A stretch of DNA of 64,000 bases from Kribbella pittospori (GTDB lineage Bacteria > Actinomycetota > Actinomycetes > Propionibacteriales > Kribbellaceae), in the NCBI RefSeq assembly GCF_004331465.1, contig NZ_SJKB01000001.1, forward strand, positions 682,001 to 746,000, written 5' to 3'. Made by a program: the position numbers and the translations under genes. Below, one piece after another: positions 51,120 through 59,341 of this stretch (position 1 is the stretch's first letter; every line of letters starts with the position of its first letter). Under the pieces are notes generated by a model. It was not told where the DNA came from and did not search any database. It worked only from the letters and a program-made list of their open reading frames with translations.

Positions 51120-52600
51120 TGGGTGCCGGGCGGGATGTTTCTCGGGACGAGGTCAGAGTTGTCGAGGCGGTTGAGAAGCGACTGTTCATCGACGGCAAGT
51201 GGGAGGACGCCGAGGGCGGTACGACGTTCGACGTGGTCGACCCGTCGACGGGCGACGTGCTCTGCGCGGTGGCCGATGCGACACCGGCCGACGGACGGGC
51301 CGCCCTCGAGGCGGCCGTCGCAGCGCAGCCGGCGTTCGCCAAGACATCACCCCGTGAACGAGCCGACATGCTGACAGCGGCGTACGAGCTGCTGATGGAG
51401 CGTGTTGACGATCTGGCGTTGCTGATGACGCTCGAGATGGGCAAGCCGCTCGCGGAGGCGCGCGGCGAGATCGCGTACGCCGCCGAGTTCTTCAGGCACT
51501 TCGCGGGCGAGGCGCTTCGCATCGATGGCGGGTACCAAACCGCGCCGGCCGGCAACGCGCGCTTCCTGATCACGAAGCAACCGGTCGGCCCCTGCCTACT
51601 GATCACCCCGTGGAACTTCCCGATGGCGATGGGCACCCGCAAGCTCGGCCCGGCGATCGCGGCCGGCTGCACGAGTGTGATCAAACCCGCGCACCAGACG
51701 CCGCTGTCGATGCTCGCGCTGATGGGGATCCTCGCGGAGGCCGGCGTACCGGCGGGCGCAGTCAACTGCGTCACCGCGATGGACGCGGGCGGCGTGATGG
51801 AGCCGCTGATCCGCTCCGGTCTGGCTCGCAAACTGTCGTTCACCGGCTCCACGCGCGTCGGGCGAATCCTGCTGGAGCAGGGCGCCGAGAAGGTTCTGCG
51901 GACGTCTCTCGAGCTCGGCGGCAACGCGCCGTTCCTCGTGTTCGAGGACGCGGACCTGGACGAGGCCGTCGACGGCGCGATCGCAGCCAAGATGCGCAAC
52001 ATGGGAGAGGCCTGTACGGCAGCCAACCGGATCTTCGTACACGCCTCCTTGATCGACGAGTTCGGGCGCCGTCTCGCGGCGAAGATGTCCGCGCTGACGG
52101 TCGGTCGCGGTACCGAAACCGACGTCAAGGTCGGCCCGCTGATCGACGAGGCCGGTCTCACCAAGGTCCAGTCGCTGGTCGCCGACGCCGTCGACCGCGG
52201 TGCCACCGTCCTCACCGGCGGAGAGGTTGCCCCGGGCAACGGCTACTTCTATCCGCCGACCGTCCTCACCGGCGTACCCCGCGATGCTGCGATGGCGGAC
52301 CAAGAGATCTTCGGCCCGGTCGCACCGCTGACGCCGTTCACGACAGAAGACGAGGCGCTGGCGGCCGCGAACGACACGGAGTACGGCCTGGTCGCGTACG
52401 TCTTCACCAACGACCTCCGCCGCGCGCTCCGCATCGCCGAGTCCCTCGAGACCGGCATGGTCGGCCTCAATCAGGGCGTGGTGTCCAACCCCGCCGCCCC
52501 GTTCGGTGGCGTCAAACAATCCGGTCTCGGTCGGGAGGGCGGCTCCATCGGCATCGAGGAGTTCCTCGAGACGAAGTACATCGGCATCGCGATGCCCTGA
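51119..52600 (+). CDS. gabD: Aldehyde dehydrogenase, probable succinate-semialdehyde dehydrogenase
   Basis: The protein is 493 aa from ATG at 51119; the domain proper begins about residue 15. The start is not certain because the frame is open to a GTG at 50999 through repeat sequence. Superfamily marks are TPWNFPMAMGTRKLGPA, the catalytic Glu in LELGGN and the catalytic Cys in GEACTAANR. GKPLAEARGEI and the C-terminal GVKQSGLGREGG with FLETKYIG fit the GabD/SSADH class. It oxidises succinate semialdehyde to succinate with NAD(P)+. With gabT nearby, GABA degradation is the simplest reading, but other omega-amino acids are possible. Confidence 0.82.
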   Translation: MGAGRDVSRDEVRVVEAVEKRLFIDGKWEDAEGGTTFDVVDPSTGDVLCAVADATPADGRAALEAAVAAQPAFAKTSPRERADMLTAAYELLMERVDDLALLMTLEMGKPLAEARGEIAYAAEFFRHFAGEALRIDGGYQTAPAGNARFLITKQPVGPCLLITPWNFPMAMGTRKLGPAIAAGCTSVIKPAHQTPLSMLALMGILAEAGVPAGAVNCVTAMDAGGVMEPLIRSGLARKLSFTGSTRVGRILLEQGAEKVLRTSLELGGNAPFLVFEDADLDEAVDGAIAAKMRNMGEACTAANRIFVHASLIDEFGRRLAAKMSALTVGRGTETDVKVGPLIDEAGLTKVQSLVADAVDRGATVLTGGEVAPGNGYFYPPTVLTGVPRDAAMADQEIFGPVAPLTPFTTEDEALAAANDTEYGLVAYVFTNDLRRALRIAESLETGMVGLNQGVVSNPAAPFGGVKQSGLGREGGSIGIEEFLETKYIGIAMP

Positions 52601-52616
52601 TCGCGAACGAGCGAAC

Positions 52617-53264
52617 CTACCGCGACGTGAGGCGAGCGATGGCGTCGTCCATGTGGGCGACCAGCAGATCGTCGGCATGCAGACCGTCGCCGTTGAGGAT
52701 GGCTTCGGCCAGGCGCTGGTGCTCGCCGACGCGAACCTCCGACGTCGTGTAGGTCTCCTCGAGGGCGTGGATGCACATGCGGGTCTCGGTGATGTACGTC
52801 CGGTGCATCCGGGACAGCCGAGGGCTGCCGGCCAGTTCGACCAGGCGTTCGTGGAAGGCGATGTCGATCTCGCCGACGGCTGCCGGGTCGCCCTCCGCGG
52901 CGGCCATGTCGTGGACGATGGTGAGCAGTTGCTCACCGGCGGCCTTGTGGTCGCCCAGCATGATCTTGCGGGCGGCGGCGCGCTCGATCGCCTCGCGGGC
53001 CAGGTACATGTCCTGGACGTCGTCCGCGGTCATGTCGACCACGAACAACCCGCGGTTGCGGATCGCGACCAGCAGCCCTTCCTGCGTCAGCCGCTGCATG
53101 CCCTCCCGCAGAGGTCCGCGACTGACGCCGAGCTTGCGCGCGAGGTCCGCCTCGCCGAGCTGCGTGCCCGGCTTGAGCTCCCCGTGGCCGATGGCCTTGC
53201 GCAGCTTGTCGGCGATGATGCTCGGCGTCGACTCCTGGGCCAGCGGCTCGATGTAACTGGTCAC
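52617..53264 (-). CDS. GntR-family (FCD/FadR subfamily) regulator
   Basis: The protein is 215 aa from GTG at 53264, overlapping the upstream racemase-like stop by GTGA. The N-terminal winged helix runs IIADKLRKAIGHGELKPG, LGEADLARKLGVSRGPLREG and QEGLL. The C-terminal FCD domain has the metal-binding His/Asp set (D in EIDIAFHERL, H in VGEHQRL, H in VAHMDDA). FCD regulators usually sense carboxylic acids and repress catabolic genes. It is convergent with the aldehyde dehydrogenase and co-transcribed with the racemase-like gene. Candidate sites are the dyads at 50504 and 54025. Confidence 0.87.
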   Translation of the reverse strand: MTSYIEPLAQESTPSIIADKLRKAIGHGELKPGTQLGEADLARKLGVSRGPLREGMQRLTQEGLLVAIRNRGLFVVDMTADDVQDMYLAREAIERAAARKIMLGDHKAAGEQLLTIVHDMAAAEGDPAAVGEIDIAFHERLVELAGSPRLSRMHRTYITETRMCIHALEETYTTSEVRVGEHQRLAEAILNGDGLHADDLLVAHMDDAIARLTSR

Positions 53265-53989
53265 ACTTCCGTCCCCCTTGAGGCAAACAAACTTCCCAGA
53301 CCTGGCAGAGAAGGTACCTGGCCGAGCAAGTCGAGTCCCTTCCAGACCGTCACCTGGTTCGCCGTCAGGACCGGCTTGCCGACCGCGGTCTCCAGATCGT
53401 CGACAATCTCCAGCGTGTGCATGGCAGTGTCCGGCACCAGGATCGCCTCGGCGTCCGGGTGGTCAGCGGCCTTCACCATCGCGATCACCTGGTCCGGCGC
53501 GAGGGTCCCGACCTCGGCCGCGGTGATGATTCCGTGGCTGCCCATCGACACCACCTCGACCCCGCCGCCGGTCAGAAACCGGACGAAGTGCTGTGCCACG
53601 TCCTCCGGGTACGATGCCGCCACCGCGACCCGCCGTACGCCGAGAGCCCGGCACGCGTCCACGAACGCGATCGAGGTGGACGATGCAGGCACGCCGATCG
53701 CCTGGGCGACGCCGGACGCTTGGTTGCGGGCGCCCTCGGGGCCGAAGACGAAACTGCCCGACGTACACGCCCACATCACGGCGTCGGGCTCCTCGGCCGC
53801 GAGCTCGGAGGCGCCTTCGGCGAGCCGCTCGGCGCGGCCGAGATCGAGCAGGGCGTCGACCCGATGCGCGTCCTCGCCCACCGATGTGATCACGATCGGC
53901 AGCCGGACCGCACCGTCGAGCCGCGCCTCGAGCGCCGGGTAGTCGTCCTCCGCGCTGTGCCCGGGATAGAGCAGCCCCACCGTGACCAT
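53261..53989 (-). CDS. Asp/Glu racemase superfamily enzyme (maleate isomerase/decarboxylase-like)
   Basis: The protein is 242 aa. It belongs to the Asp/Glu/hydantoin racemase superfamily with the maleate-isomerase/arylmalonate-decarboxylase style of sequence (GLLYPGHSAEDDYP at the start; ACTSGSFVFG with the first catalytic Cys at about 74). At the second catalytic site the sequence reads VPDTAMHTLE: Thr occupies the usual Cys position. One-Cys members can be decarboxylases or isomerases rather than racemases, so the reaction is open. It heads a two-gene unit with the GntR regulator. Confidence 0.75.
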   Translation of the reverse strand: MVTVGLLYPGHSAEDDYPALEARLDGAVRLPIVITSVGEDAHRVDALLDLGRAERLAEGASELAAEEPDAVMWACTSGSFVFGPEGARNQASGVAQAIGVPASSTSIAFVDACRALGVRRVAVAASYPEDVAQHFVRFLTGGGVEVVSMGSHGIITAAEVGTLAPDQVIAMVKAADHPDAEAILVPDTAMHTLEIVDDLETAVGKPVLTANQVTVWKGLDLLGQVPSLPGLGSLFASRGTEV

Positions 53990-54024
53990 TCGACCTCCTG
54001 GCTGACCCGCGTCGCAATAGGTAG

Positions 54025-54036
54025 ATTGTCGACAAT
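54025..54036. promoter_or_regulatory. Palindrome ATTGTCGACAAT overlapping the start codon of the FAD dehydrogenase gene
   Basis: A perfect 12-bp dyad inside GTAGATTGTCGACAAT, identical over 16 bp to the site upstream of gabT. Its last two bases are the first two of the ATG at 54035. Binding there would block translation or transcription start of the dehydrogenase and lies 36 nt from the racemase start on the other strand. Confidence 0.55.
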
Positions 54037-57000
54037 GCTAACGCGTGAAAGCTCCGGCACCGGAAATGTCGCGTACGATGTCCCGCGGTTGGTGGCCGGG
54101 TTGCGTCGGGAACTGCGCGGTGTGGTCGCGGATGACCGGCGGACCCGGGCGTTGTACGCCGCCGACGGCTCGAACTACCGCGCTGTCCCGGACCTGGTCG
54201 TCGTACCCGCGGATGCCGAGGACCTGGCGACGGCGGTGGCGCTCACTGCGGCGGCCGGCGCTCCGGTGGTGGTGCGTGGCGGCGGTACGTCGATGGCGGG
54301 CAACGCGATCGGCGGGGTGGTGATCGATGCGTCTCGTCACGTCAATCGCATTCTGGAGATCGATCCGGAGACGCGGACCGCGGTGGTTGAGCCGGGCGTC
54401 GTACTGACGGATCTGCTGGCTGCGGCCAAGCCGTACGGGCTGGCCTTCGGGGCGGATCCGTCGTCGGGGAGCCGGGCGACGTTGGGCGGGATGATTGCCA
54501 ACAATGCGTGTGGTGCGCATTCGGTGGCGTGGGGGACGACTGCTGACAATCTGCGCTCGCTGGATGTCGTGCTTGCTGACGGGACGCGGATGACGGTGGA
54601 TTCCACTGCGGACCGCGAGGAATGTGCGGCGCGGCCGGGGCGGGAGGGTGAGCTGCATCGGGCGCTGCAGGGGTTTGTCGATCGGAATGAGCTGCTGATC
54701 CGGCGGCGGTTCGGGCAGTTCACTCGGCAGATCTCGGGGTACGCGTTGCATCGGCTGCTGCCGGAGTACGGGTACAACGTGGCCGGATTGTTGACCGGGA
54801 GTGAAGGTGGGCTCGCGGCGACGTTGCGGGCGACTGTGGCGTTGACCGAGTTGCCGAAGGCAAAGGTTCTGTGTGTGCTCGGGTTCGCTGACTCGATCAG
54901 TTCGGCCGACTGCGTGCCGATCGTGCTGCGGCACGGCCCGCTCACGATGGAGTCCATCAACAGCGACCTGGTCGAACGCCTACCGCGAGAGGTCCGCGAT
55001 GCCGCCGTACGCGCCGGTCTACCGGAGGGCAACGCCTGGCTCCTGATCGAAATGGGCGGCGAAGACGAACACGCCGCCACCACCGCCGCCCAAACCATGC
55101 TCGAAGACCTCCGCCACTCCGCATCAACAACCACAACCCCACCCAGCACCGGCCCCAGCCTGGGCGCCGACGCCAACGGGAGCGGTGGGGGGAGCGGGAG
55201 CGGCAGCAGCGACGGAGGAGGCAGCGGCAGTCCCGACGCCAGCAGCGGCAACCCCAGTCCCACCACCGGCGGCGTCGGCACCGCTGGTGGGAGCGGGAGG
55301 GGCGGCGCCACCTCGAGCGCCAGCAGCAGCGGCAACTCCAGTCCCACCACCGGCGGCGTCGGCACCGCTGGTGGGAGCGGGAGGGGCAGCGCCACCTCTA
55401 GTGCCAGCAGCAGCGTCAACGCCAACGCAAGCGCCAGCATCGGCGGAAGCGGCAGCGAGGACGAGAGCGAGAGGGCCAGCGGCAGCTTCAGCGCCCGCGC
55501 CGGAGACGGGAGCGTTGGCGAGAGCGGGAGAGTCGACGTGGCGGGCTCGTCTTTGGCGGGCGGAGGGCGTGGTCGGTGGCCGACGGCTTCGTTGGTTACT
55601 GAGCCTGGGGCGCAGGCTGTGTTGTGGCGGTGCCGGACTGATGCTGCGGGGCTGGCGACGCGGCGGGCTGATGGGGCTGAGGCCTGGGGTGGTTGGGAGG
55701 ACGCCGCCGTACCGCCGGAGAGGTTGGGGGACTACCTCCGCGGCCTTGACGAGCTGATGGGACGGCACGGATTGTCCGGAGCGTCGTACGGGCATTTCGG
55801 TGAGGGCTGCATGCACATGCGGATCGACTTCGACCTGCTCAGTGCGCGCGGCCTCGCGACGTACCGGGAGTTCGTGGAACAGGCTACGGACCTCGTGGTC
55901 GAGCTCGGCGGTTCGGTGTCCGGCGAGCATGGTGACGGGCGGGCGCGAGGTGAGCTGCTCAGCCGAATGTACGGCGCCGACGGTGTGCGACTGTTCGCGG
56001 AACTCAAGGAGATCTGGGACCCGACGCGAGTGATGAACCCCGGGATGATTGTCGACCCGCCGCCGCTGGACCTGGCGTTCCGGCATGACGGTCCGGCGAA
56101 GGACCGCAGATTGTTGACAATCTTCGCGTACCCGGATGACGACAACGACTTCGCCCAGGCGCAGCGCCGTTGCGTCGGGATCGGCAAGTGTCGGCAGAGT
56201 TCGGGCGGAGTGATGTGCCCGAGCTATCAGGTCACCAAGGATGAACTGCACTCGACTCGCGGCCGCGCGCATCTGCTGTGGGAGATGCTGCAGGGCGATG
56301 TGATCACGGACGGATGGCGGTCGACGGAGGTACGCGACGGTCTCGACCTTTGCCTGTCCTGCAAGGGATGTCTGTCCGATTGTCCGGTGAACGTTGACAT
56401 GGCGACATACAAGGCCGAGTTCACCCAGCATCACTATGCGCGCCGTCCGTGGGCGCGACCGATGTCGCACTGGTCGATGGGCTGGCTCCCACTCTGGGCA
56501 CGACTCGCCTCGCCGGTGCCTGCGCTGGCCAACAAGGTCGCCGGCCTCCGTCTGGTGAAAAAGCTGGGTGGGATCGCGGCCGAGCGCGCTGTGCCTCCGT
56601 TCGCTTCGGAGACCTTCACGAGCTGGTTCGCCAAGCGCGCCGGGGGATTGTCGACCGGTGGACAACAGGTTGTGCTGTGGCCGGACACATTCACGAACTA
56701 CCTCGCGCCGGAGATCGGGCGTGCCGCGGTTGAGGTGCTGGAGGCGGCTGGGTTCGAGGTGGTGCTGCCGGACAAGCCGGTGTGTTGTGGGCTGACCTGG
56801 ATCTCGACCGGCCAACTGAAGAAGGCCCGACGCGTGCTGACCCGATCACTCAAGACCCTCGAGCCGCACCTCGCCGCCGGTACACCGATCGTCGGTCTCG
56901 AACCGAGCTGTACGGCGGCACTCCGCCACGACGCACCGGATCTGATTGCCGACAATCCTCTTGCCGACCAGGCAGCGAAGGCGACCCGCACGTTCGCCGA

Positions 57001-57379
57001 GCTACTCGTCGAGTCCGGCTGGGAACCGCCGCAGGTCGGGGGAGAAGCGTTGGTGCAGACGCACTGCCACCAGCACGCCGCGCTCGGCTTCGACGCCGAC
57101 CGTCGCCTGATGGCCGCGGCCGGGATCGACGCCACCATCCCCGACTCGGGTTGCTGTGGGTTGGCCGGCAACTTCGGCTTCGAACGCGACCACTACGCCG
57201 TCTCGAAGGCGATCGGCGAGCGCGTCCTCCTCCCCGCCGTACGCTCCTTGCCCGAGGCAACCGCCGTGCTAGCCGACGGCTTCAGCTGCCGTACGCAAAT
57301 AACCCACGGCACCCCCCGCCACCCCCACCACCTCGCCCAACTCCTAGCCGCCGCCCTACCCCAGCCAACCAACAGCTGA
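54035..57379 (+). CDS. FAD-linked oxidase / Fe-S (CCG-domain) dehydrogenase fusion
   Basis: The protein is 1114 aa from ATG at 54035; the frame is open further left but only antisense to the racemase gene. Domains in order: FAD-binding type 4 (about 40-250; VVRGGGTSMAGNAIGG, GADPSSGSRATLGGMIANNACG), a GlcD-like C-terminal domain ending at SGEHGDGRARGEL, a ferredoxin module with two C-x2-C-x3-C-P-type sets (CVGIGKCRQ, CLSCKGCLSDCP), and CCG heterodisulfide-type repeats (CCGLTW, CCGLAGNFG). This is the layout of D-2-hydroxyacid (D-2-hydroxyglutarate/lactate-like) dehydrogenases of the YdiJ kind. An approximately 150-residue Gly/Ser insert (residues about 365-510) is unusual. Confidence 0.85.
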   Translation: MLTRESSGTGNVAYDVPRLVAGLRRELRGVVADDRRTRALYAADGSNYRAVPDLVVVPADAEDLATAVALTAAAGAPVVVRGGGTSMAGNAIGGVVIDASRHVNRILEIDPETRTAVVEPGVVLTDLLAAAKPYGLAFGADPSSGSRATLGGMIANNACGAHSVAWGTTADNLRSLDVVLADGTRMTVDSTADREECAARPGREGELHRALQGFVDRNELLIRRRFGQFTRQISGYALHRLLPEYGYNVAGLLTGSEGGLAATLRATVALTELPKAKVLCVLGFADSISSADCVPIVLRHGPLTMESINSDLVERLPREVRDAAVRAGLPEGNAWLLIEMGGEDEHAATTAAQTMLEDLRHSASTTTTPPSTGPSLGADANGSGGGSGSGSSDGGGSGSPDASSGNPSPTTGGVGTAGGSGRGGATSSASSSGNSSPTTGGVGTAGGSGRGSATSSASSSVNANASASIGGSGSEDESERASGSFSARAGDGSVGESGRVDVAGSSLAGGGRGRWPTASLVTEPGAQAVLWRCRTDAAGLATRRADGAEAWGGWEDAAVPPERLGDYLRGLDELMGRHGLSGASYGHFGEGCMHMRIDFDLLSARGLATYREFVEQATDLVVELGGSVSGEHGDGRARGELLSRMYGADGVRLFAELKEIWDPTRVMNPGMIVDPPPLDLAFRHDGPAKDRRLLTIFAYPDDDNDFAQAQRRCVGIGKCRQSSGGVMCPSYQVTKDELHSTRGRAHLLWEMLQGDVITDGWRSTEVRDGLDLCLSCKGCLSDCPVNVDMATYKAEFTQHHYARRPWARPMSHWSMGWLPLWARLASPVPALANKVAGLRLVKKLGGIAAERAVPPFASETFTSWFAKRAGGLSTGGQQVVLWPDTFTNYLAPEIGRAAVEVLEAAGFEVVLPDKPVCCGLTWISTGQLKKARRVLTRSLKTLEPHLAAGTPIVGLEPSCTAALRHDAPDLIADNPLADQAAKATRTFAELLVESGWEPPQVGGEALVQTHCHQHAALGFDADRRLMAAAGIDATIPDSGCCGLAGNFGFERDHYAVSKAIGERVLLPAVRSLPEATAVLADGFSCRTQITHGTPRHPHHLAQLLAAALPQPTNS
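55247..55414 (+). repeat. 84-bp in-frame direct duplication in the dehydrogenase insert
   Basis: Unit 55247-55330 and unit 55331-55414 are nearly identical (only a few substitutions) and encode 28 residues of the type SPTTGGVGTAGGSGRG followed by ATSSASSS. They lie inside the Gly/Ser insert of the FAD/Fe-S protein and look recently duplicated. Confidence 0.8.
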
Positions 57380-57383
57380 GCGG

Positions 57384-57947
57384 TTATGCCTTTCGTGTGG
57401 GTTTGCGTGGCGGCTTGAGGTTTAGGGCTGCTAGGGCGCCGTCTACGGCTGCTTGGCGGAGTTCGGCTTGGGGGACATTGGCGAATTGGATGGTGCAGTC
57501 CTGGATGCCGCCGAAGGCGATTACGGCTCGGGCGGCCTGTTCCAGGGTGGGGTTGGGGCCGTGGAGCAGCTTGCCCAGTCGTCCGCGCCACTCCAGGACG
57601 AGGTCGATCAGGCCTAGGTCGGCGAGTGTGGTCAGTTCGCTGAGCATGAGGACGATCTCTCGGCGGTTGCGGTAGTGGAAGTCGAAGTACCCCTCCAGCA
57701 GGGCGCGGGGCTCGACCTCGCCGAGCGCCTCCTGAGCCACCAGGAATGCCTCTTCCTCGTCGATGATCGGCTGCACGATGCTGCGGACCAGTTCCTCGCG
57801 GGAGGCGAAGTGGTAGTACAGCGCCGGCTTCGTGATGGCGAGCCGGTCGGCGATCTCCTGCAGGCTGGTCCGCTGCACGCCCTTCTGGGCGAAGAGCTCG
57901 CGGGCGACCTCCTGGATCCGCTGCTTGGTGTCCGTGGGACGAGGCAT
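57384..57947 (-). CDS. TetR-family regulator of the monooxygenase
   Basis: The protein is 187 aa. The N-terminal helix-turn-helix is TKQRIQEVARELFAQKGVQRTSLQEIADRLAITKPALYYHF, a very standard TetR reader. The ligand domain follows. It is divergent from the FAD monooxygenase at 58025, with two matching dyad sites in the 77-nt gap, so it very likely represses that gene and itself. It abuts the convergent dehydrogenase gene (4 nt). Confidence 0.88.
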   Translation of the reverse strand: MPRPTDTKQRIQEVARELFAQKGVQRTSLQEIADRLAITKPALYYHFASREELVRSIVQPIIDEEEAFLVAQEALGEVEPRALLEGYFDFHYRNRREIVLMLSELTTLADLGLIDLVLEWRGRLGKLLHGPNPTLEQAARAVIAFGGIQDCTIQFANVPQAELRQAAVDGALAALNLKPPRKPTRKA

Positions 57948-57964
57948 TCCGCCAGACTATCTGA

Positions 57965-57980
57965 CTTAACGATAGGTAAG
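57965..57980. promoter_or_regulatory. TetR operator A
   Basis: CTTAACGATAGGTAAG, an imperfect dyad with CTTA/TAAG ends, lies 18 nt upstream of the TetR start. Its reverse complement nearly matches operator B. Confidence 0.65.
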
Positions 57981-57993
57981 TAACCATGCTAAG

Positions 57994-58009
57994 CTTACCG
58001 ACCGTTAAG
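57994..58009. promoter_or_regulatory. TetR operator B
   Basis: CTTACCGACCGTTAAG is the reverse complement of operator A at 14 of 16 positions and lies just before the ribosome site of the monooxygenase. Repressor binding would block that promoter. Confidence 0.65.
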
Positions 58010-58024
58010 TAAGGGAGGCATCTC

Positions 58025-59284
58025 ATGCGGATTCTGATCTCCGGCGCCAGCGTCGCCGGTCCGGTACTCGCGTACTGGCTTACTAGGAACGGCTTCTCCG
58101 TCACCGTCGTCGAACGCTCGCCGGTGCTGCGCAAGACCGGCGGCCACGCGGTCGACCTGTTCCGGCCCGCGATGGACATCTCGGAGAAGATGGGCGTGCT
58201 CCCTCGCGTCGAGGAGCGGGCCACCGGCACGAACCGGATGACTCTCTATCGGGAGGGCGTACGGCGGCCCGTCCGGGTGAACCTCGCGAAGATCTTCAGC
58301 GCCGCCTCCGAGCGACACGTCGAGGTGATGCGCGATGACCTCAGCGAGATCTACTACGACGCCGCCTGCAACGACGTCGAGTATCTCTTCGGCGACTCGA
58401 TCACCGAGATCTCGCCCGACGGCGAAGTTCGATTCGAGAACTCCGCGCCACGCCGCTTCGACCTCGTCGTCGGCGCGGACGGCCTGCACTCCAACGTGCG
58501 GCGCCTCGTCTTCGGCGACGAGTCCCAGTTCAGCTCATACATCGGTGCCTACCTCGGGGTCCTGAATCTGCCCAACACGGCCGGCCTCGACCACGAACTC
58601 CTCATCCACGTCGGCATCGGCCGCACGGTCGGCATGTACGGCGCGCCGCACCTCGGCGATGCGCGGGCGTTGTTCCTGTTCCGGAGCGAGGGCGAGCTCG
58701 AGTACCACCACCGCGACGTACCTCGGCAGAAGGAGTTGCTGCGCGATGCTTTCGACGGCATGCACCCCGAGGTGGACCGGTGGCTTGACGAGCTCGACCG
58801 TACGCCGGCGTTCTACTTCGACTCGATCACTCAGCTCCACATGGACACCTGGTCGCGCGGGATGGTGACGCTCGTCGGCGATGCGGCGTACTGCCCTGGC
58901 CCGGCGGTCGGAGGCAGCACCACCCTGGCCGTCGTCGGCGCGTACGTCCTCGCCGGGGAGCTGGCTCGGGCGGGCGGCGACCACGAGCGTGCCTTCCCTG
59001 CCTACGAGCGGGCGATGGCCGAACACGTGCGCGGGAGCCGCGCGGTCGGGCTGAGCGCAGCCAAGACTCTGATCCCAACGTCGCGGCTCGGCGTGACAGG
59101 ACTCGCCCACGGCTCCCGATTGATCTCGGCTCTGCCTGCGGGGCCTAGCCGCGCGCTCCTCCGGCTCACCACCAAGAGCGCACGCGTGTACAACTCCATG
59201 ATTGTCGACGATTACCCGCCGGACGCCACCGCATCGGGAAGCCAGGTCAACTCCGGAGGCGTCCTCGGCAGTGGGGTGGAGTGA
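58025..59284 (+). CDS. FAD-dependent aromatic/antibiotic monooxygenase (PHBH/TetX-like)
   Basis: The protein is 419 aa. The ATG at 58025 has GGGAGG upstream. Group A flavoprotein monooxygenase marks are the Rossmann ISGASVAGPVLAYWL at the N-terminus, the DG motif VVGADGLHSNVR (about 155-166) and the GD motif VTLVGDAAYCPGP (about 282-294). It uses NAD(P)H and O2 to hydroxylate an aromatic or polycyclic substrate. Regulation by the divergent TetR repressor and resemblance to TetX-type enzymes suggest detoxification of a xenobiotic or antibiotic, but this is inference. Confidence 0.87.
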   Translation: MRILISGASVAGPVLAYWLTRNGFSVTVVERSPVLRKTGGHAVDLFRPAMDISEKMGVLPRVEERATGTNRMTLYREGVRRPVRVNLAKIFSAASERHVEVMRDDLSEIYYDAACNDVEYLFGDSITEISPDGEVRFENSAPRRFDLVVGADGLHSNVRRLVFGDESQFSSYIGAYLGVLNLPNTAGLDHELLIHVGIGRTVGMYGAPHLGDARALFLFRSEGELEYHHRDVPRQKELLRDAFDGMHPEVDRWLDELDRTPAFYFDSITQLHMDTWSRGMVTLVGDAAYCPGPAVGGSTTLAVVGAYVLAGELARAGGDHERAFPAYERAMAEHVRGSRAVGLSAAKTLIPTSRLGVTGLAHGSRLISALPAGPSRALLRLTTKSARVYNSMIVDDYPPDATASGSQVNSGGVLGSGVE

Positions 59285-59303
59285 GGAACGCGGACCGGCT
59301 AGC

Positions 59304-59327
59304 CCGACGACCGCGTCGAGTCGTCGG
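59304..59327. terminator. Bidirectional hairpin between convergent genes
   Basis: CCGACGAC at 59304-59311 and GTCGTCGG at 59320-59327 form a perfect 8-bp stem with an 8-nt loop, between the monooxygenase and M20 stops. It is followed immediately by the palindrome ATTGTTGACAAT (59328-59339). Confidence 0.55.
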
Positions 59328-59341
59328 ATTGTTGACAATGT

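Noticed and set aside
50476..52239. Long minus-strand open frame that would give the GABA aminotransferase a ~590-residue N-terminal extension
   Set aside because: It is antisense to the aldehyde dehydrogenase and the repeat array, is low-complexity (Pro/Arg/Ser-rich), and the aminotransferase has a good GTG start with GGAGGGG at 50475.
53417..54034. Upstream in-frame extension of the FAD/Fe-S dehydrogenase
   Set aside because: The sequence is antisense to the racemase-like gene and has no domain similarity. The family N-terminus begins right after the ATG at 54035.
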